A DNA stretch of 37,131 bases from a virus, in IMG/VR virus record IMGVR_UViG_3300046721_000318, positions 1-37,131 of that record. One strand, given 5' to 3'. The stretch's first letter is position 1; each line of letters opens with the position of its first letter. Under the pieces are notes generated by a model. It was not told the DNA's origin, did not search any database, and was given only the letters and a program-made list of their open reading frames with translations. A program made the position numbers and the translations under genes. Shown here piece after piece: positions 22,974 to 31,331 of the stretch.

Positions 22974-23711
22974 TCAGGTTACCCCCGCTTCACGCCGGAG
23001 CCGGGCCAGGGAGGGCGCGATGGCGTCGATGATGACCTGCAACCGCGCGTCGTACTCGGCCCATATCTCCGGATGGTATTCTTTGAGATAGCCGGCGCGC
23101 CCCTCGCTCCACCACGCCGAACACCGCGCGCAATCGGGCGAGCCGGTCATGTGATCGTAAAGCCTGGGCAACGGCACGTTCTCGGAGCGTAAGTAATCCA
23201 GCACTTCCTGGTGCGTCCAGTCCAGCACCGGCAACCATAGCTCCATGCCGTCCGCGACCGCGCCCGACATGACAGGCAGGCGGGGCATGTCGGCGCGCTT
23301 GCTGCCGCGTATGATCAGCGTGATCCCGTCGGCGCGCATGCGCTCAAGCAGCGGCAGCATCAGGTTGGCGTAGCAGCAGTCGTATCGCGAAGAGAGCGCG
23401 CTTTTTGCCTCGCCCATGAGTCGGCCGACAGGATGATGCGAGTAAGGCATGAGGTCCGTTGGCAATCCGTTTGCCGCGATCCATCCTGTAACGTTCGTTT
23501 CGATGCGAACGAACCGAGGGGCGAATGCTTCAACAAGCGATACGTTTTCTCGCATCTCGGGCAGAAGGTCGCCCGTGTCGAGGTGGTAAATGGTGATCTC
23601 ATGGAGACAGTTCCTGAGGAGTTGGATGCACGCACGGCTGTCCTTGCCTCCCGAATAAGAGAGCCCGACCTTCTCGTGCCGGTCCAGCGGCGAGTAGTCC
23701 ATCAACCTCAT
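22974..23711 (-). CDS. PP-loop (PAPS-reductase-like) ATP-dependent enzyme, 245 aa
   Basis: The N-terminus KVGLSYSGGKDSRACIQLL carries the PP-loop SGGKDS (residues 20-25) that binds ATP or an adenylated substrate in PAPS reductases, ATP sulfurylase, DndC and tRNA thiolases. Further features of the phage PAPS-reductase-like group are a YDCCYANLMLPL cysteine pair, RGSKRADMP, and PVLDWTHQEVLDYLR. At the C-terminus, PDCARCSAWWSEGR supplies two more Cys in place of the ECGIH tail of true CysH. The missing CysH tail argues against plain assimilatory sulfate reduction. A sulfur or adenylation chemistry on nucleic acid, protein or a small molecule is possible. ATG 23711 overlaps the methyltransferase stop (ATGA), so I reject a GTG at 23726. 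Confidence 0.85.
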   Translation of the reverse strand: MRLMDYSPLDRHEKVGLSYSGGKDSRACIQLLRNCLHEITIYHLDTGDLLPEMRENVSLVEAFAPRFVRIETNVTGWIAANGLPTDLMPYSHHPVGRLMGEAKSALSSRYDCCYANLMLPLLERMRADGITLIIRGSKRADMPRLPVMSGAVADGMELWLPVLDWTHQEVLDYLRSENVPLPRLYDHMTGSPDCARCSAWWSEGRAGYLKEYHPEIWAEYDARLQVIIDAIAPSLARLRREAGVT

Positions 23712-24370
23712 CTGCGCCGCGCCCACCAGATGATCGGGCGCACCCCCGAGAAGATCCGGTCATGCAGATCCGGATCGATGAACATGGAGCGGAACACCTC
23801 GTTGCTGCCCTGGGGCAGCAGGAATGCTTCGAGGTCCCACCCGGCGACGCGGTTGACCACGCGCAAACTGTCGAACGGGATGAAGCGCGCGCCCAGATGT
23901 TGTAACGATAGCGCATCATCCTCGGCGCCGAAGCGGGCGCAGTCGAACACGAACAGCTTACCGCCCGGCCGCACCACCCGCCACGCCTCGCGCAGCGCGT
24001 GCACGAACCCGTCCGACTGGCACAGGGAATACAGGAACATGGCGCCGTCGAACGACGCCTCGTCGAACGGCAGCTCGTGCATGTCGCAACAGAACGTCGC
24101 CACGTCCGGCGGCGCCTGCGACAACTGGAACGAATTGTTGTTGACCAGCCAGAACCTCAGGTCGGGACGTAACTCCCGTAGTAAACGGACCGGCTCGCCG
24201 AACCCGCACCCGATGTCCACCCAGGTCGAGTCCTGGTCGGGCGCCATGTGCCCCAGCAGGATCGCCATGTGCTCGCGGTCGTCCTTGTCCAGCCGGCATC
24301 CCTGCAGCACGCGGATGCCCCTGGCGAGCGCGCCGCGCGACGCCTCGGTGAGTTTGTCCTGGTCGATCAT
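23708..24370 (-). CDS. Class I SAM-dependent methyltransferase, 220 aa
   Basis: Seen in order: motif I WVDIGCGFGEPVRLL, an acidic/Asn loop FWLVNNNSFQLSQ, CCDMHELPFDEASFDGAMFLYSL (motifs III-IV) and LREAWRVVRPGGKLFVFDCARFG (motif VI). This is the Methyltransf_11/UbiE layout, usually acting on small molecules or lipids but also on proteins. The C-terminal part has no DNA-target-recognition look, and no D/N-PP-Y/F box is present, which argues against a typical DNA adenine or N4-cytosine methylase. ATG 24370 overlaps the stop of the upstream virion gene. The longer in-frame extension is rejected because it is antisense-like and overlaps that gene. It is coupled to the PP-loop enzyme downstream, suggesting a two-step modification (inference). 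Confidence 0.85.
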   Translation of the reverse strand: MIDQDKLTEASRGALARGIRVLQGCRLDKDDREHMAILLGHMAPDQDSTWVDIGCGFGEPVRLLRELRPDLRFWLVNNNSFQLSQAPPDVATFCCDMHELPFDEASFDGAMFLYSLCQSDGFVHALREAWRVVRPGGKLFVFDCARFGAEDDALSLQHLGARFIPFDSLRVVNRVAGWDLEAFLLPQGSNEVFRSMFIDPDLHDRIFSGVRPIIWWARRR

Positions 24371-25236
24371 GTCGCGATGGCGATGGCGGCGACACCGGCG
24401 GCGGCGCCCGCCAGCCCGCCCACGCCGGAGGCCTGGTTCTGCGCGATGGCGGTGTTGGCGTTGAACCCGGCCATGGAGTTCTGGAAGTTGGTGTTCATGA
24501 TGTTGGCCGCGTTCATGTTGGAGGTGTTGCTCAGCCCCTGCCACTGCGTCGGCGTGCCCATCAGGTTGCCGTACGTCGACGATGTGTTCAGCCCGGCGTT
24601 GATCCCGGCGCCCCCCTGGCTGGCGGCACCCTGCCCGGCGCCCTCGGCGGTGCTGTAGGACTGCGCCACCTGACCAGGGTAGCCACGGCCGATGTTGATC
24701 GCCTCGCCCTGCAGGGCCAGCCCGGTGGCTTCCGTCTGGTTGCGCGCCTGGGTCCCGGCGCCGGCCTGGGCGGCGGCCTGCTGGATGCGGGCGCCCAGGT
24801 CGAGCGCGCCGTAGCGGGCCTGGCTGGGGTCGATGTTGAACCCCTCCAGGGTCTGCAGCGCGGCGTTGCGCTGACCCGAGAAGGCGTTGGCCACGTCGGC
24901 CTGCGCCGCCGCCGAGCGCTGGTCCGCCCGTCCCGGCGTGTTGTAGTCCTGAGCCTGTTTGGCGAACGCGCCTTCCATGGGCCGGTAGGTTTTCTCGTAG
25001 TATTGCTGCGCGGTTTGCGCGTTGGCCATGTTCTGGCGTTGCGCGTCCATCGACAGGTTCGACGCGTCCATCATGTTCTGCATGAACGCCTGGGTCCGGG
25101 GCGCCTCCTCGGCGTATTGCTGCTTGGCCCAGTCCAGCTGGTCTTTCGATGTCTGCGCGCCGATCTTCGCCGCCTCCAGCGAGGATGCCGACACCGCCGA
25201 ATAGTCCGGTGGAGCGGGCGCCCGGCCCTTACTCAT
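24367..25236 (-). CDS. Internal virion protein, T7 gp14-like, 289 aa
   Basis: The protein is Ala/Gln/Asn/Gly-rich with a long helical N-terminal half (EAAKIGAQTSKDQLDWAKQQ), MQNMMDASNLSMDAQRQ, and a central YEKTYRPMEGAFAKQAQDYNTPGR segment. Its C-terminal end is small-residue hydrophobic (GVGGLAGAAAGVAAIAIAT) and may insert in a membrane. I recognise this pattern (YRPxE/D-x-F ... ADV ... Q/A/N-rich tail, hydrophobic end) in internal virion proteins encoded before transglycosylase-type genes in podoviruses. T7 gp14 forms the outer-membrane channel (family knowledge). Starts in an ATGA overlap with the GNAT gene and ends in an ATGA overlap with the methyltransferase. Confidence 0.75.
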   Translation of the reverse strand: MSKGRAPAPPDYSAVSASSLEAAKIGAQTSKDQLDWAKQQYAEEAPRTQAFMQNMMDASNLSMDAQRQNMANAQTAQQYYEKTYRPMEGAFAKQAQDYNTPGRADQRSAAAQADVANAFSGQRNAALQTLEGFNIDPSQARYGALDLGARIQQAAAQAGAGTQARNQTEATGLALQGEAINIGRGYPGQVAQSYSTAEGAGQGAASQGGAGINAGLNTSSTYGNLMGTPTQWQGLSNTSNMNAANIMNTNFQNSMAGFNANTAIAQNQASGVGGLAGAAAGVAAIAIAT

Positions 25237-25697
25237 GACACGTTCTCCGGCAGGAGGTTACTACGGTAGTGACGCGGCCTTAGATTGAGATATCTGCACT
25301 GATCCCTGGTCATCTCCATGATCACCAGGTCCGACCCGTCGGGATAGACGTCGTCGATGACGGCGGCCACGGTCCAGCCAAGATGCTTGTTGACGCGCAG
25401 CGCGACATGGTTGGTCGACTTCACCAGCCCCATGGCCTTGCGGCAGTTCAGTTGCGCGAACGCGTAATGGAAGATCATCCAGAGGAAGTCGCGCGTCACC
25501 CAGTTATCCTTCGACCCCGCCGAGTGCATCATGAGCGAGGAACCCAGATATCCCGTGAACACGACACCGCCCACGGTCTTCCCGTCGCGGTGCATGGCCA
25601 CCACGTGGTCGGTCTTCTCGTTGAACACGCCCTCGATGCGTCCCATGACCCAGTCGCCGTCGCCGGGATGGTTGATGCGGATCTCGCGCTGGCTCAT
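25233..25697 (-). CDS. GNAT-family acetyltransferase-like protein, 154 aa
   Basis: The product has a GNAT-type layout: a central beta segment (DHVVAMHRDGKTVGGVVFTG), then WVTRDFLWMIFHYAF. The acetyl-CoA-binding region follows, CRKAMGLVKSTNHVALRVNKHLGW, matching the N-x-x-A-x-x-x-x-x-x-x-G-W/F end of motifs A and B. Proteins of this kind, often annotated as GNAT or injection-associated, recur in phages next to internal virion genes. Substrate unknown. Chain overlaps on both sides put it firmly in the late operon. The last codons (RHYRSNLL) include ACTACCGTAGTAA (25255-25267), a near match to the repeated 15-mer, perhaps by chance of coding. Confidence 0.75.
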   Translation of the reverse strand: MSQREIRINHPGDGDWVMGRIEGVFNEKTDHVVAMHRDGKTVGGVVFTGYLGSSLMMHSAGSKDNWVTRDFLWMIFHYAFAQLNCRKAMGLVKSTNHVALRVNKHLGWTVAAVIDDVYPDGSDLVIMEMTRDQCRYLNLRPRHYRSNLLPENVS

Positions 25698-25918
25698 TTC
25701 AGTTTCGCCCCGATATCGCCCTCGGTCACCAGGCCAAGCCTGACCAGGTCGTTCAATGTGACCGCGCGGTCCAGCGGATTACCGCGATGGCCGCCCAGCG
25801 ACTCGACACCCTGGCGTAGCTGACTCGCCACCGTCACCAACGATTGCAGGTCGCTGATCGGCTGGCTGATCGAAGGCACGTTGAAGTTCCGGGAAACCTG
25901 GTTTGGGTTGAGCGCCAT
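25694..25918 (-). CDS. Small virion-operon protein, 74 aa
   Basis: The start codon overlaps the stop of the gp12-like gene by one base (TGATG), and its stop overlaps the GNAT start (ATGA). The 74 residues begin MALNPNQVSRNFNVP, continue through SDLQSLVTVASQLRQGVESLGGH and end with LNDLVRLGLVTEGDIGAKLK. It looks like a short helical protein with no membrane segment. Small proteins of this form commonly sit between tail and internal virion genes in podoviruses. No function is known. A longer frame starting at 26056 is rejected because it lies inside the tail gene. Confidence 0.7.
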   Translation of the reverse strand: MALNPNQVSRNFNVPSISQPISDLQSLVTVASQLRQGVESLGGHRGNPLDRAVTLNDLVRLGLVTEGDIGAKLK

Positions 25919-28209
25919 CACACGGTCTTCAGTTCGCGCATCGTCGACGCGAGTTCGACGCTGTGGATCGAACATCTGGCGATGATCTCGAACTGCCAGT
26001 TGAACGCCTTGCGCCCCGACGGGAAGCGGAAGATGCAGCGTGTCTGTTGCAGCCACTCCTCGTGGATCAGGTCCTGCGATGGACCGGCGTAAAGCCGGAA
26101 CCGCGCGTTGACGCCGGGCGGCAAGGTCAGGTTCTCCATCGGCGTGTCGGGCGGCGGGACGACATCCGTCGGCGCCGGATCAAGCACCTCCGGATCGAGC
26201 GATACCTGGCAGGCGCCCAGCGACACCGGACTGGCGAAGTAGAACTCGCGCGACCGCCAGCGGTAGATCAGCGGCGGCGTGTCCATGCTGTCCCATTTGT
26301 ACACGACCTCGTTGGCCATGATGTAGGCGTCGCCCGTGTAGACATCGTTCCAGATGCTGACCACGTCGACGAACGGCGACACCGAGCATATCCCCAGGCG
26401 TTCCTCGGTGTAGTCGATGAGGAAGCCCATGCCGGTGCCGTTGATCGCGAGGTATTGCGCGCGGTGGCGGCAGGCGACGAGGTTATCCCCGTGGAACCGC
26501 TTGATCCAGATCTCGCGCGTGAGGTTGCTGAGCGTCTGGTTCTGCGCGCCGTAGTAATTCAGCGCCACCAGACCATTGGGCGAGGAATAATAGACCCCCG
26601 CGAGGTCGGTCACCACCGAGCCGCGCGAGATGCATGGCTCCGGCGTCTGGATCTGCGCGAAGATGTACTGCGCCGGGGAATTGCCCGTGCCGGTGCTGGG
26701 GAACCCCGAGGTCAGCACGACCAGGGACTGCTGCCATAGCGCCAGCGCCACGATGGGATAATGCAGGCTCTGGTCGTAGCCCGCCGGCCACGCGTTGGGC
26801 CGGTTGGGTTCACAGAAGTGGATGGTGTTGCCGGTGAAGCCCACCAGCATGCCACCGGGGATCGAGATCAGCCCGTCCAGGTCTTCCACGGGCGGCGCGA
26901 AACTCACCGATGCCAGTATGTTGTTCTGCACCACCGTCGTGTTGGGGATGGTATCGTTGTAGACCGTGATGCCGATGGCCAGGTCGACCACGAAATAGAA
27001 CGTGGCGCCGCCGGAGACCCCGGCAACGGTACGATACAGCCTGGTCGTGACGATGGGTGGGTAATTCTTGCCCGACGGCGTGGGCGGCGCCGAAGCGGGC
27101 AGGTTGGCCACGTGCCATACCGCGTCCGTGGCACCCGACTTCACGATGGAAGGCGCGGACGGCGAGCTCTCGGTGCCCAGCGAGTCGACGAACGTATAAC
27201 AGTAGGACCGGTCCTCCAGTGGCGCGTCGCCGCTGGGATCGTAATGCACGTCGAACGTGAGGCCCGAGCCCGTCCCGGAAATCAGCGTGGGCGTGATCGG
27301 ATTGGCCGGCGTGGTGGTGTAGTGCGTGTCGGGCCCTATCGGCATCAGGTCCCTGGCGCCCATGTCGAACCTCACGGCCGCGCCGGTAGGCCCGACCGCT
27401 CCCGGTCCCGCGTCGATCAGGCGGACCGGCTCGTTCGCCGGGTTGACGGGATTGGTGTTGTAAGTGCCGGGTAACGGCACGTCGACCACCGACACCAGGG
27501 CGCCGCCGACGACCTGCAGGTGCACCTCGATCTGCGCCCCCTCACCCGTGGTGCCCTGGAACAACGCCGACGCGGCGTCCGTGCCCCCGGTGCCGGCACT
27601 GGCGATGCCGACGTTCACCGCCTGCGTGGTGTTCAGCAGGAACCGCTGCGGCAGGTGGCCGAACGCAAGCACGCCACCAGGGACTTCCAGCACGGTGTTC
27701 TGCGTGTAGTTGGCGCCTGGGGTCACGACGGTGGCGCCATTCGGGACGAGCGCCGGGATGCCGCCGCCAATGGGTGACACGACGGGCGCCGCCGCGTCCG
27801 ACGGATCGACGGGGATGAACCCCAGGCTGTAGTGTGGGTCGCCATTTTTAATACGGTCGTAAGTATTCCACCAGGCGCCCGCGTCGGGCACGCCGGGCGG
27901 GTTGGTCCAGAACACCCGGTGCAGCGTGTCGTTGGCCAGAGGCGAGACGCAGACGCAGGAGAACTCGCTCGGCAAGGGCAGCCATTCCTCGGGGTCCCCA
28001 GGCTTGGGACCCGGCACGCGATAGGCCTTGCGTACCTCCCAGGTCGCCTTGCCGGACAGGTCGATGACCGGCTCGGGCTGCGGCAACCCGTTCAAGGGCC
28101 CGTGCGCCAGGTCGGTGTTGGTGGCGCGCGAAGCCATGTTGTCGGGCAGGAGCCTGGGCTCCCGCCTGGGTATCTCACCTCCGAAATCCTTGACCGCGAA
28201 CGCGACCAT
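25918..28209 (-). CDS. Large tail protein, T7 gp12-like (tail nozzle) candidate, 763 aa
   Basis: The N-terminus, MVAFAVKDFGGEIPRREPRLLPDNMA then SRATNTDL, has the pattern of tail tubular protein B (gp12) N-termini, with a 'GGI-x-x-R-x-P-x-LLPD-x-x-A-x-x-A-x-N' start and an immediately following GPLNGLPQP. The rest is beta-rich with Gly/Pro-dense loops and short strands (FHGDNLVACRHRAQYLAING), as in the nozzle. The length (763) is close to T7 gp12 (794). No enzymatic motif seen. It would form the tail nozzle below the adaptor. I am reasonably but not fully sure, since the similarity is only visible at the N-terminus and in gene order. Confidence 0.65.
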   Translation of the reverse strand: MVAFAVKDFGGEIPRREPRLLPDNMASRATNTDLAHGPLNGLPQPEPVIDLSGKATWEVRKAYRVPGPKPGDPEEWLPLPSEFSCVCVSPLANDTLHRVFWTNPPGVPDAGAWWNTYDRIKNGDPHYSLGFIPVDPSDAAAPVVSPIGGGIPALVPNGATVVTPGANYTQNTVLEVPGGVLAFGHLPQRFLLNTTQAVNVGIASAGTGGTDAASALFQGTTGEGAQIEVHLQVVGGALVSVVDVPLPGTYNTNPVNPANEPVRLIDAGPGAVGPTGAAVRFDMGARDLMPIGPDTHYTTTPANPITPTLISGTGSGLTFDVHYDPSGDAPLEDRSYCYTFVDSLGTESSPSAPSIVKSGATDAVWHVANLPASAPPTPSGKNYPPIVTTRLYRTVAGVSGGATFYFVVDLAIGITVYNDTIPNTTVVQNNILASVSFAPPVEDLDGLISIPGGMLVGFTGNTIHFCEPNRPNAWPAGYDQSLHYPIVALALWQQSLVVLTSGFPSTGTGNSPAQYIFAQIQTPEPCISRGSVVTDLAGVYYSSPNGLVALNYYGAQNQTLSNLTREIWIKRFHGDNLVACRHRAQYLAINGTGMGFLIDYTEERLGICSVSPFVDVVSIWNDVYTGDAYIMANEVVYKWDSMDTPPLIYRWRSREFYFASPVSLGACQVSLDPEVLDPAPTDVVPPPDTPMENLTLPPGVNARFRLYAGPSQDLIHEEWLQQTRCIFRFPSGRKAFNWQFEIIARCSIHSVELASTMRELKTV

Positions 28210-28662
28210 CTACTTTCGCCTGCTCCCATCCCTGGCGCCACGCGCCGCCGTCGGCACCTCGTCACCCAGCCAGATCCCAAGCACGGCGGCGCTGTCCACG
28301 GCATCCGAGTCCTGCATACCATACTGGTCGGGACGGAACCCGCGCGCCGTCTGCCCGGAACGGATATGCACGTAATAGAGCGCGGGATCACCACGCGCGG
28401 GCACCTGTACCACGTCACCATTCGGATCGGTGTAGCTCGTCGCGGCACTCCCCGGTCGACCGTACCAGACATCGGGTGGTGGCACGGATGGATCGAGGTT
28501 GGTGTCACGGATGACGATGTCACCGCTCGCATCACGTGGATCGCCGAGCGCGTTCCGCGCGGAACCGGGTGCATCGCGTTCAAGTTCTTCGCGTAACGCG
28601 AACACGCCCGCGACCCCACTGACGAGCGCGGTCACGGGGAACGTCATACGATAGTCGTTCAT
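28210..28662 (-). CDS. Virion-operon hypothetical protein, 150 aa
   Basis: Start ATG 28662 overlaps the stop of the previous small gene (ATGA). The stop TAG is directly followed by the gp12-like ATG. The product starts MNDYRMTFPVTALVSGVAGVFALREELE, giving one short hydrophobic stretch (residues 8-22). An Asp/Pro/Gly-rich loop region follows (DTNLDPSVPPPDVWYGRPG), then YYVHIRSGQTARGFRPDQYG. It is not long enough in hydrophobics to call a membrane protein. Located directly before the gp12-like gene, it could be a tail adaptor or connector component, but no family is recognised. Confidence 0.6.
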   Translation of the reverse strand: MNDYRMTFPVTALVSGVAGVFALREELERDAPGSARNALGDPRDASGDIVIRDTNLDPSVPPPDVWYGRPGSAATSYTDPNGDVVQVPARGDPALYYVHIRSGQTARGFRPDQYGMQDSDAVDSAAVLGIWLGDEVPTAARGARDGSRRK

Positions 28663-28853
28663 GTCGTCACCTTCTCGATGACGGGCAGGATCGCATCGAT
28701 GATCCGCTCGACGTCGATCAACAGATCGACATCCGTGGCACCACGCCCAGGAATGACAATAGCGTCCCCCACCATTTCAGCGTGCGCACCAAGTTGGTTG
28801 AGGATCGCAGCGGTGATCGCGTCGTTGAGTTTGTCTCGGTCAGCGGTGGTCAT
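28659..28853 (-). CDS. Small hypothetical protein, 64 aa
   Basis: Sits in ATGA overlaps on both sides, between the duplicated-module tail protein and the 150-aa gene. Sequence MTTADRDKLNDAITAAILNQL, then GDAIVIPGRGATDVDLLIDVERIIDAILPVIEKVTT. It looks like helix-strand-helix, acidic and soluble. No catalytic residues or membrane segment. The chain overlap is the main evidence that it is expressed. Confidence 0.65.
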   Translation of the reverse strand: MTTADRDKLNDAITAAILNQLGAHAEMVGDAIVIPGRGATDVDLLIDVERIIDAILPVIEKVTT

Positions 28854-31327
28854 ATTGTCACCTGTTGCATCTCGGTGTCGGACAGGGCGCGGTTCCAGTA
28901 GGTCACGCGGCGTATATAGCCGGTTGGCATGGACTGGTATCCAACCTGATCACCAAAGAATTTAAGCGTTGTAATGACAGGAAGCGAACCATTCCATGGG
29001 TTCAATGCCATCATGGTTCCACCAACCGCGCCCTTGGCTGTTGCCTGTTGATACGCGATTGCCGCCTTCCGCACGGCTCCAACTGCTATAGCGCCCATGA
29101 CGCCACCAGATACAACACTACTTCCGTTCGCCGTGATTACCATGTTACCCGCGAGATTATCCTGTTGCACATAAAGACTGATGAAATCGGTAGTTACAAT
29201 GGCTCCAGTCAAAGATGTGACATGAGAATATGAACCAATCGGTTCACCAAGATATACAAACTCAGCTTGCAACGTGCCGAAGTTCGCGTTGAACCAACTC
29301 ACGTTGGTTAGCATCGATGCGACATCAGCCGCCCTGGTCACCGACACCGATGTCGTTGGGATGTGACTGGTCGGGAACGCGCCAGCCTCGACCTGATTGC
29401 CCCAGACCCATACACCATCGACGTTGTTACCCGCGAACACGGCGCTACCGGTGTTATCACAAGGAACGATATTCGCGATATAAGCACCAACGGTCGAGGT
29501 GGATGTATTGCTCGCGGAGCACCGATACCAGCCATTGCCCACCGCTTGGATTTGTCCCGAGCCATTTGGTGCCTGACTACTAACTGTTCCGTTCGACAGG
29601 TCGAACACCACCGACTGGTAAGTCGGGTAGGAACTGTTTTCCAGTCCTATCCTGCACAACTTAATTCCAGCCGCCTTCATGTAGACGGAATACGTATAAG
29701 TCGTGTTGATCGCACCAGTCTGCTGGCCGACGAAAAGCTGATGCACGGTGTTCGTCGAACCAGGAATTAACGCCATCGCATCACTGGCGCCCGATGGGCT
29801 GACGCCGATGTTTTGCGTATAGCCATCCTGTGATGCGTTGGCTGGCTGATTGGCCGCCCAGTTCACGCTCGGAGCGACGACATTGGCGCGCTGTTCTTCG
29901 ATCAGCAAACCTTGCAACACACCCGCTTTGTAATCCCAACGCGGCGCGTTGACCGCCGCCGTCTGAACCAATCCGCTGGCGTTGACATAGGTCGCGGTCG
30001 ATGCGCGCGTGAACGTGATACGGCTGTCGAGCGTGCCGGGTGTCATGAAGTCGAGCGATAACGTGGGACCATCAAGTGTGGTCGCGCTGATCAGTTCGCT
30101 CTGGCTCAGTTGCCGGGGCCAGTAGCGCGTGCGTCGTGCCCACTGGCTCATGGAATATTGGTAAATCACCGGACCAGACAGGGTCAGCTTAACAATCACG
30201 GGAAGCGACGCGGGAGGACCAACCGAATTGAAATCATGCGGGATCGCATTATGCGCCGCGTTAACATTTTTGTTGATGGCCCATGACATGGCGCCGCGTT
30301 GTGATACATCACGAAACACCGTCAGTGACGGGCCCCAGTTGGCGGCACCAACACCGGTCCCGCTGGCATTGACAGAAACCCCATTTATAGTACGCGCCAC
30401 GCTTGTCCCCTGCGCGTCGCCTTGATCCGGGAGGATGAAATCACTATTCGGATCAGTCCCAACAAAAGCAATGGGACCATTGTACGAGAGCGGCGTCCCT
30501 TCCATGATATACTCATGTACCAAACTACCCTGCGTCGTGCTGAACCCGGTCACCGACGCAATCGGATAACCCAACACATCCACCGCGCGTGTCACCGCCG
30601 TCGTCGTGGTCGGGATATAGCTGGATGTGAAGTTGAGTTCGACCTGACCGCCCCAGGCGAAGATGGTTTGCGCGGGCGTGCTGGTTTGCGTTGCATCTCG
30701 CAGGTCAGTGCCGATCAACGGATACCATGTCGTCGCCGTCAACGCCGGGGTGGCGAATACGAACCGTTGCCATTGCGTGGTAAGAGTGATGCGCGGCGCG
30801 GAATACCACGTGACGTTGTTTGTCGCCCCGAGGTAAATCTGCTCCCCGCCCGCGTTGCCTTTCAGCCATACACTGAACGCATAGGATGCCGCCGTGGCGG
30901 TAATGCCCTGGCATATGAAACTGTATGCCCCCGCACCCGTTACCGCCGGATAAACAATACGCGTAGCTGTCACGGTTCCGTTGGGAGACGCGATCTGGTT
31001 TGCCGTTGGTGTGGGTGCCACGACAACACCCGCCGCCAGTATCCACACCGCGTTCGCCAGGTTCTCGCTCTGCAACGCAAGGTTCGTGCTCGTATCCTCA
31101 AGCAACAAACCCTTGAGTTGCAACGTCACCGGATCGTAATCGAAGCGCGGCGCATTGATCGCCGCCGAGGCCAGCGTTCCGCTGGCATTGGTGTACCAAC
31201 CAGATGAGGCACGTGAGAACACCGCGCCCACGCCGAGTGAGCCACCCATGAAGTTCCGTTCGAACGACGGTGATGAACGGCCGCTTTTACCCGTCCATAA
31301 CCAGGGCCTGTTGGAAAACGCGTTCAC
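28850..31327 (-). CDS. Tail/receptor-binding protein with two repeated carbohydrate-binding-like modules, 825 aa
   Basis: Two similar halves are visible. The first contains FSRASSGWYTNASGTLASAA, then APRFDYDPVTLQLKGLLLEDTSTN near residue 37-85. The second contains FTRASTATYVNASGLVQTAA, then APRWDYKAGVLQGLLIEEQRAN near residue 440-485. Each is followed by beta-rich segments with YTYSVYMKAAG or YAFSVWLKGN and a closing FTSSYIPTT/FPTSHIPTT-VTRAAD motif. This is the FTRAST-type module of phage tail and capsid-decoration proteins, likely jelly-roll and sugar binding (family knowledge). Start is GTG 31327, 4 bases after the previous stop. The gene looks less GC-rich than its neighbours, consistent with exchange of receptor-binding genes. 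Confidence 0.75.
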   Translation of the reverse strand: MNAFSNRPWLWTGKSGRSSPSFERNFMGGSLGVGAVFSRASSGWYTNASGTLASAAINAPRFDYDPVTLQLKGLLLEDTSTNLALQSENLANAVWILAAGVVVAPTPTANQIASPNGTVTATRIVYPAVTGAGAYSFICQGITATAASYAFSVWLKGNAGGEQIYLGATNNVTWYSAPRITLTTQWQRFVFATPALTATTWYPLIGTDLRDATQTSTPAQTIFAWGGQVELNFTSSYIPTTTTAVTRAVDVLGYPIASVTGFSTTQGSLVHEYIMEGTPLSYNGPIAFVGTDPNSDFILPDQGDAQGTSVARTINGVSVNASGTGVGAANWGPSLTVFRDVSQRGAMSWAINKNVNAAHNAIPHDFNSVGPPASLPVIVKLTLSGPVIYQYSMSQWARRTRYWPRQLSQSELISATTLDGPTLSLDFMTPGTLDSRITFTRASTATYVNASGLVQTAAVNAPRWDYKAGVLQGLLIEEQRANVVAPSVNWAANQPANASQDGYTQNIGVSPSGASDAMALIPGSTNTVHQLFVGQQTGAINTTYTYSVYMKAAGIKLCRIGLENSSYPTYQSVVFDLSNGTVSSQAPNGSGQIQAVGNGWYRCSASNTSTSTVGAYIANIVPCDNTGSAVFAGNNVDGVWVWGNQVEAGAFPTSHIPTTSVSVTRAADVASMLTNVSWFNANFGTLQAEFVYLGEPIGSYSHVTSLTGAIVTTDFISLYVQQDNLAGNMVITANGSSVVSGGVMGAIAVGAVRKAAIAYQQATAKGAVGGTMMALNPWNGSLPVITTLKFFGDQVGYQSMPTGYIRRVTYWNRALSDTEMQQVTI

Positions 31328-31331
31328 GGCA

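Noticed and set aside
24371-24544. N-terminal extension of the methyltransferase
   Set aside because: The extra 58 residues are Arg/His-rich, overlap the gp14-like gene and lack an RBS. ATG 24370 in an ATGA overlap fits the operon style.
25255-25267. Copy of the 15-mer upstream of the gp14-like gene as a late promoter
   Set aside because: The match is partial (ACTACCGTAGTAA) and lies inside the coding end of the GNAT gene in a fully overlapping operon, so coding chance is an adequate explanation.
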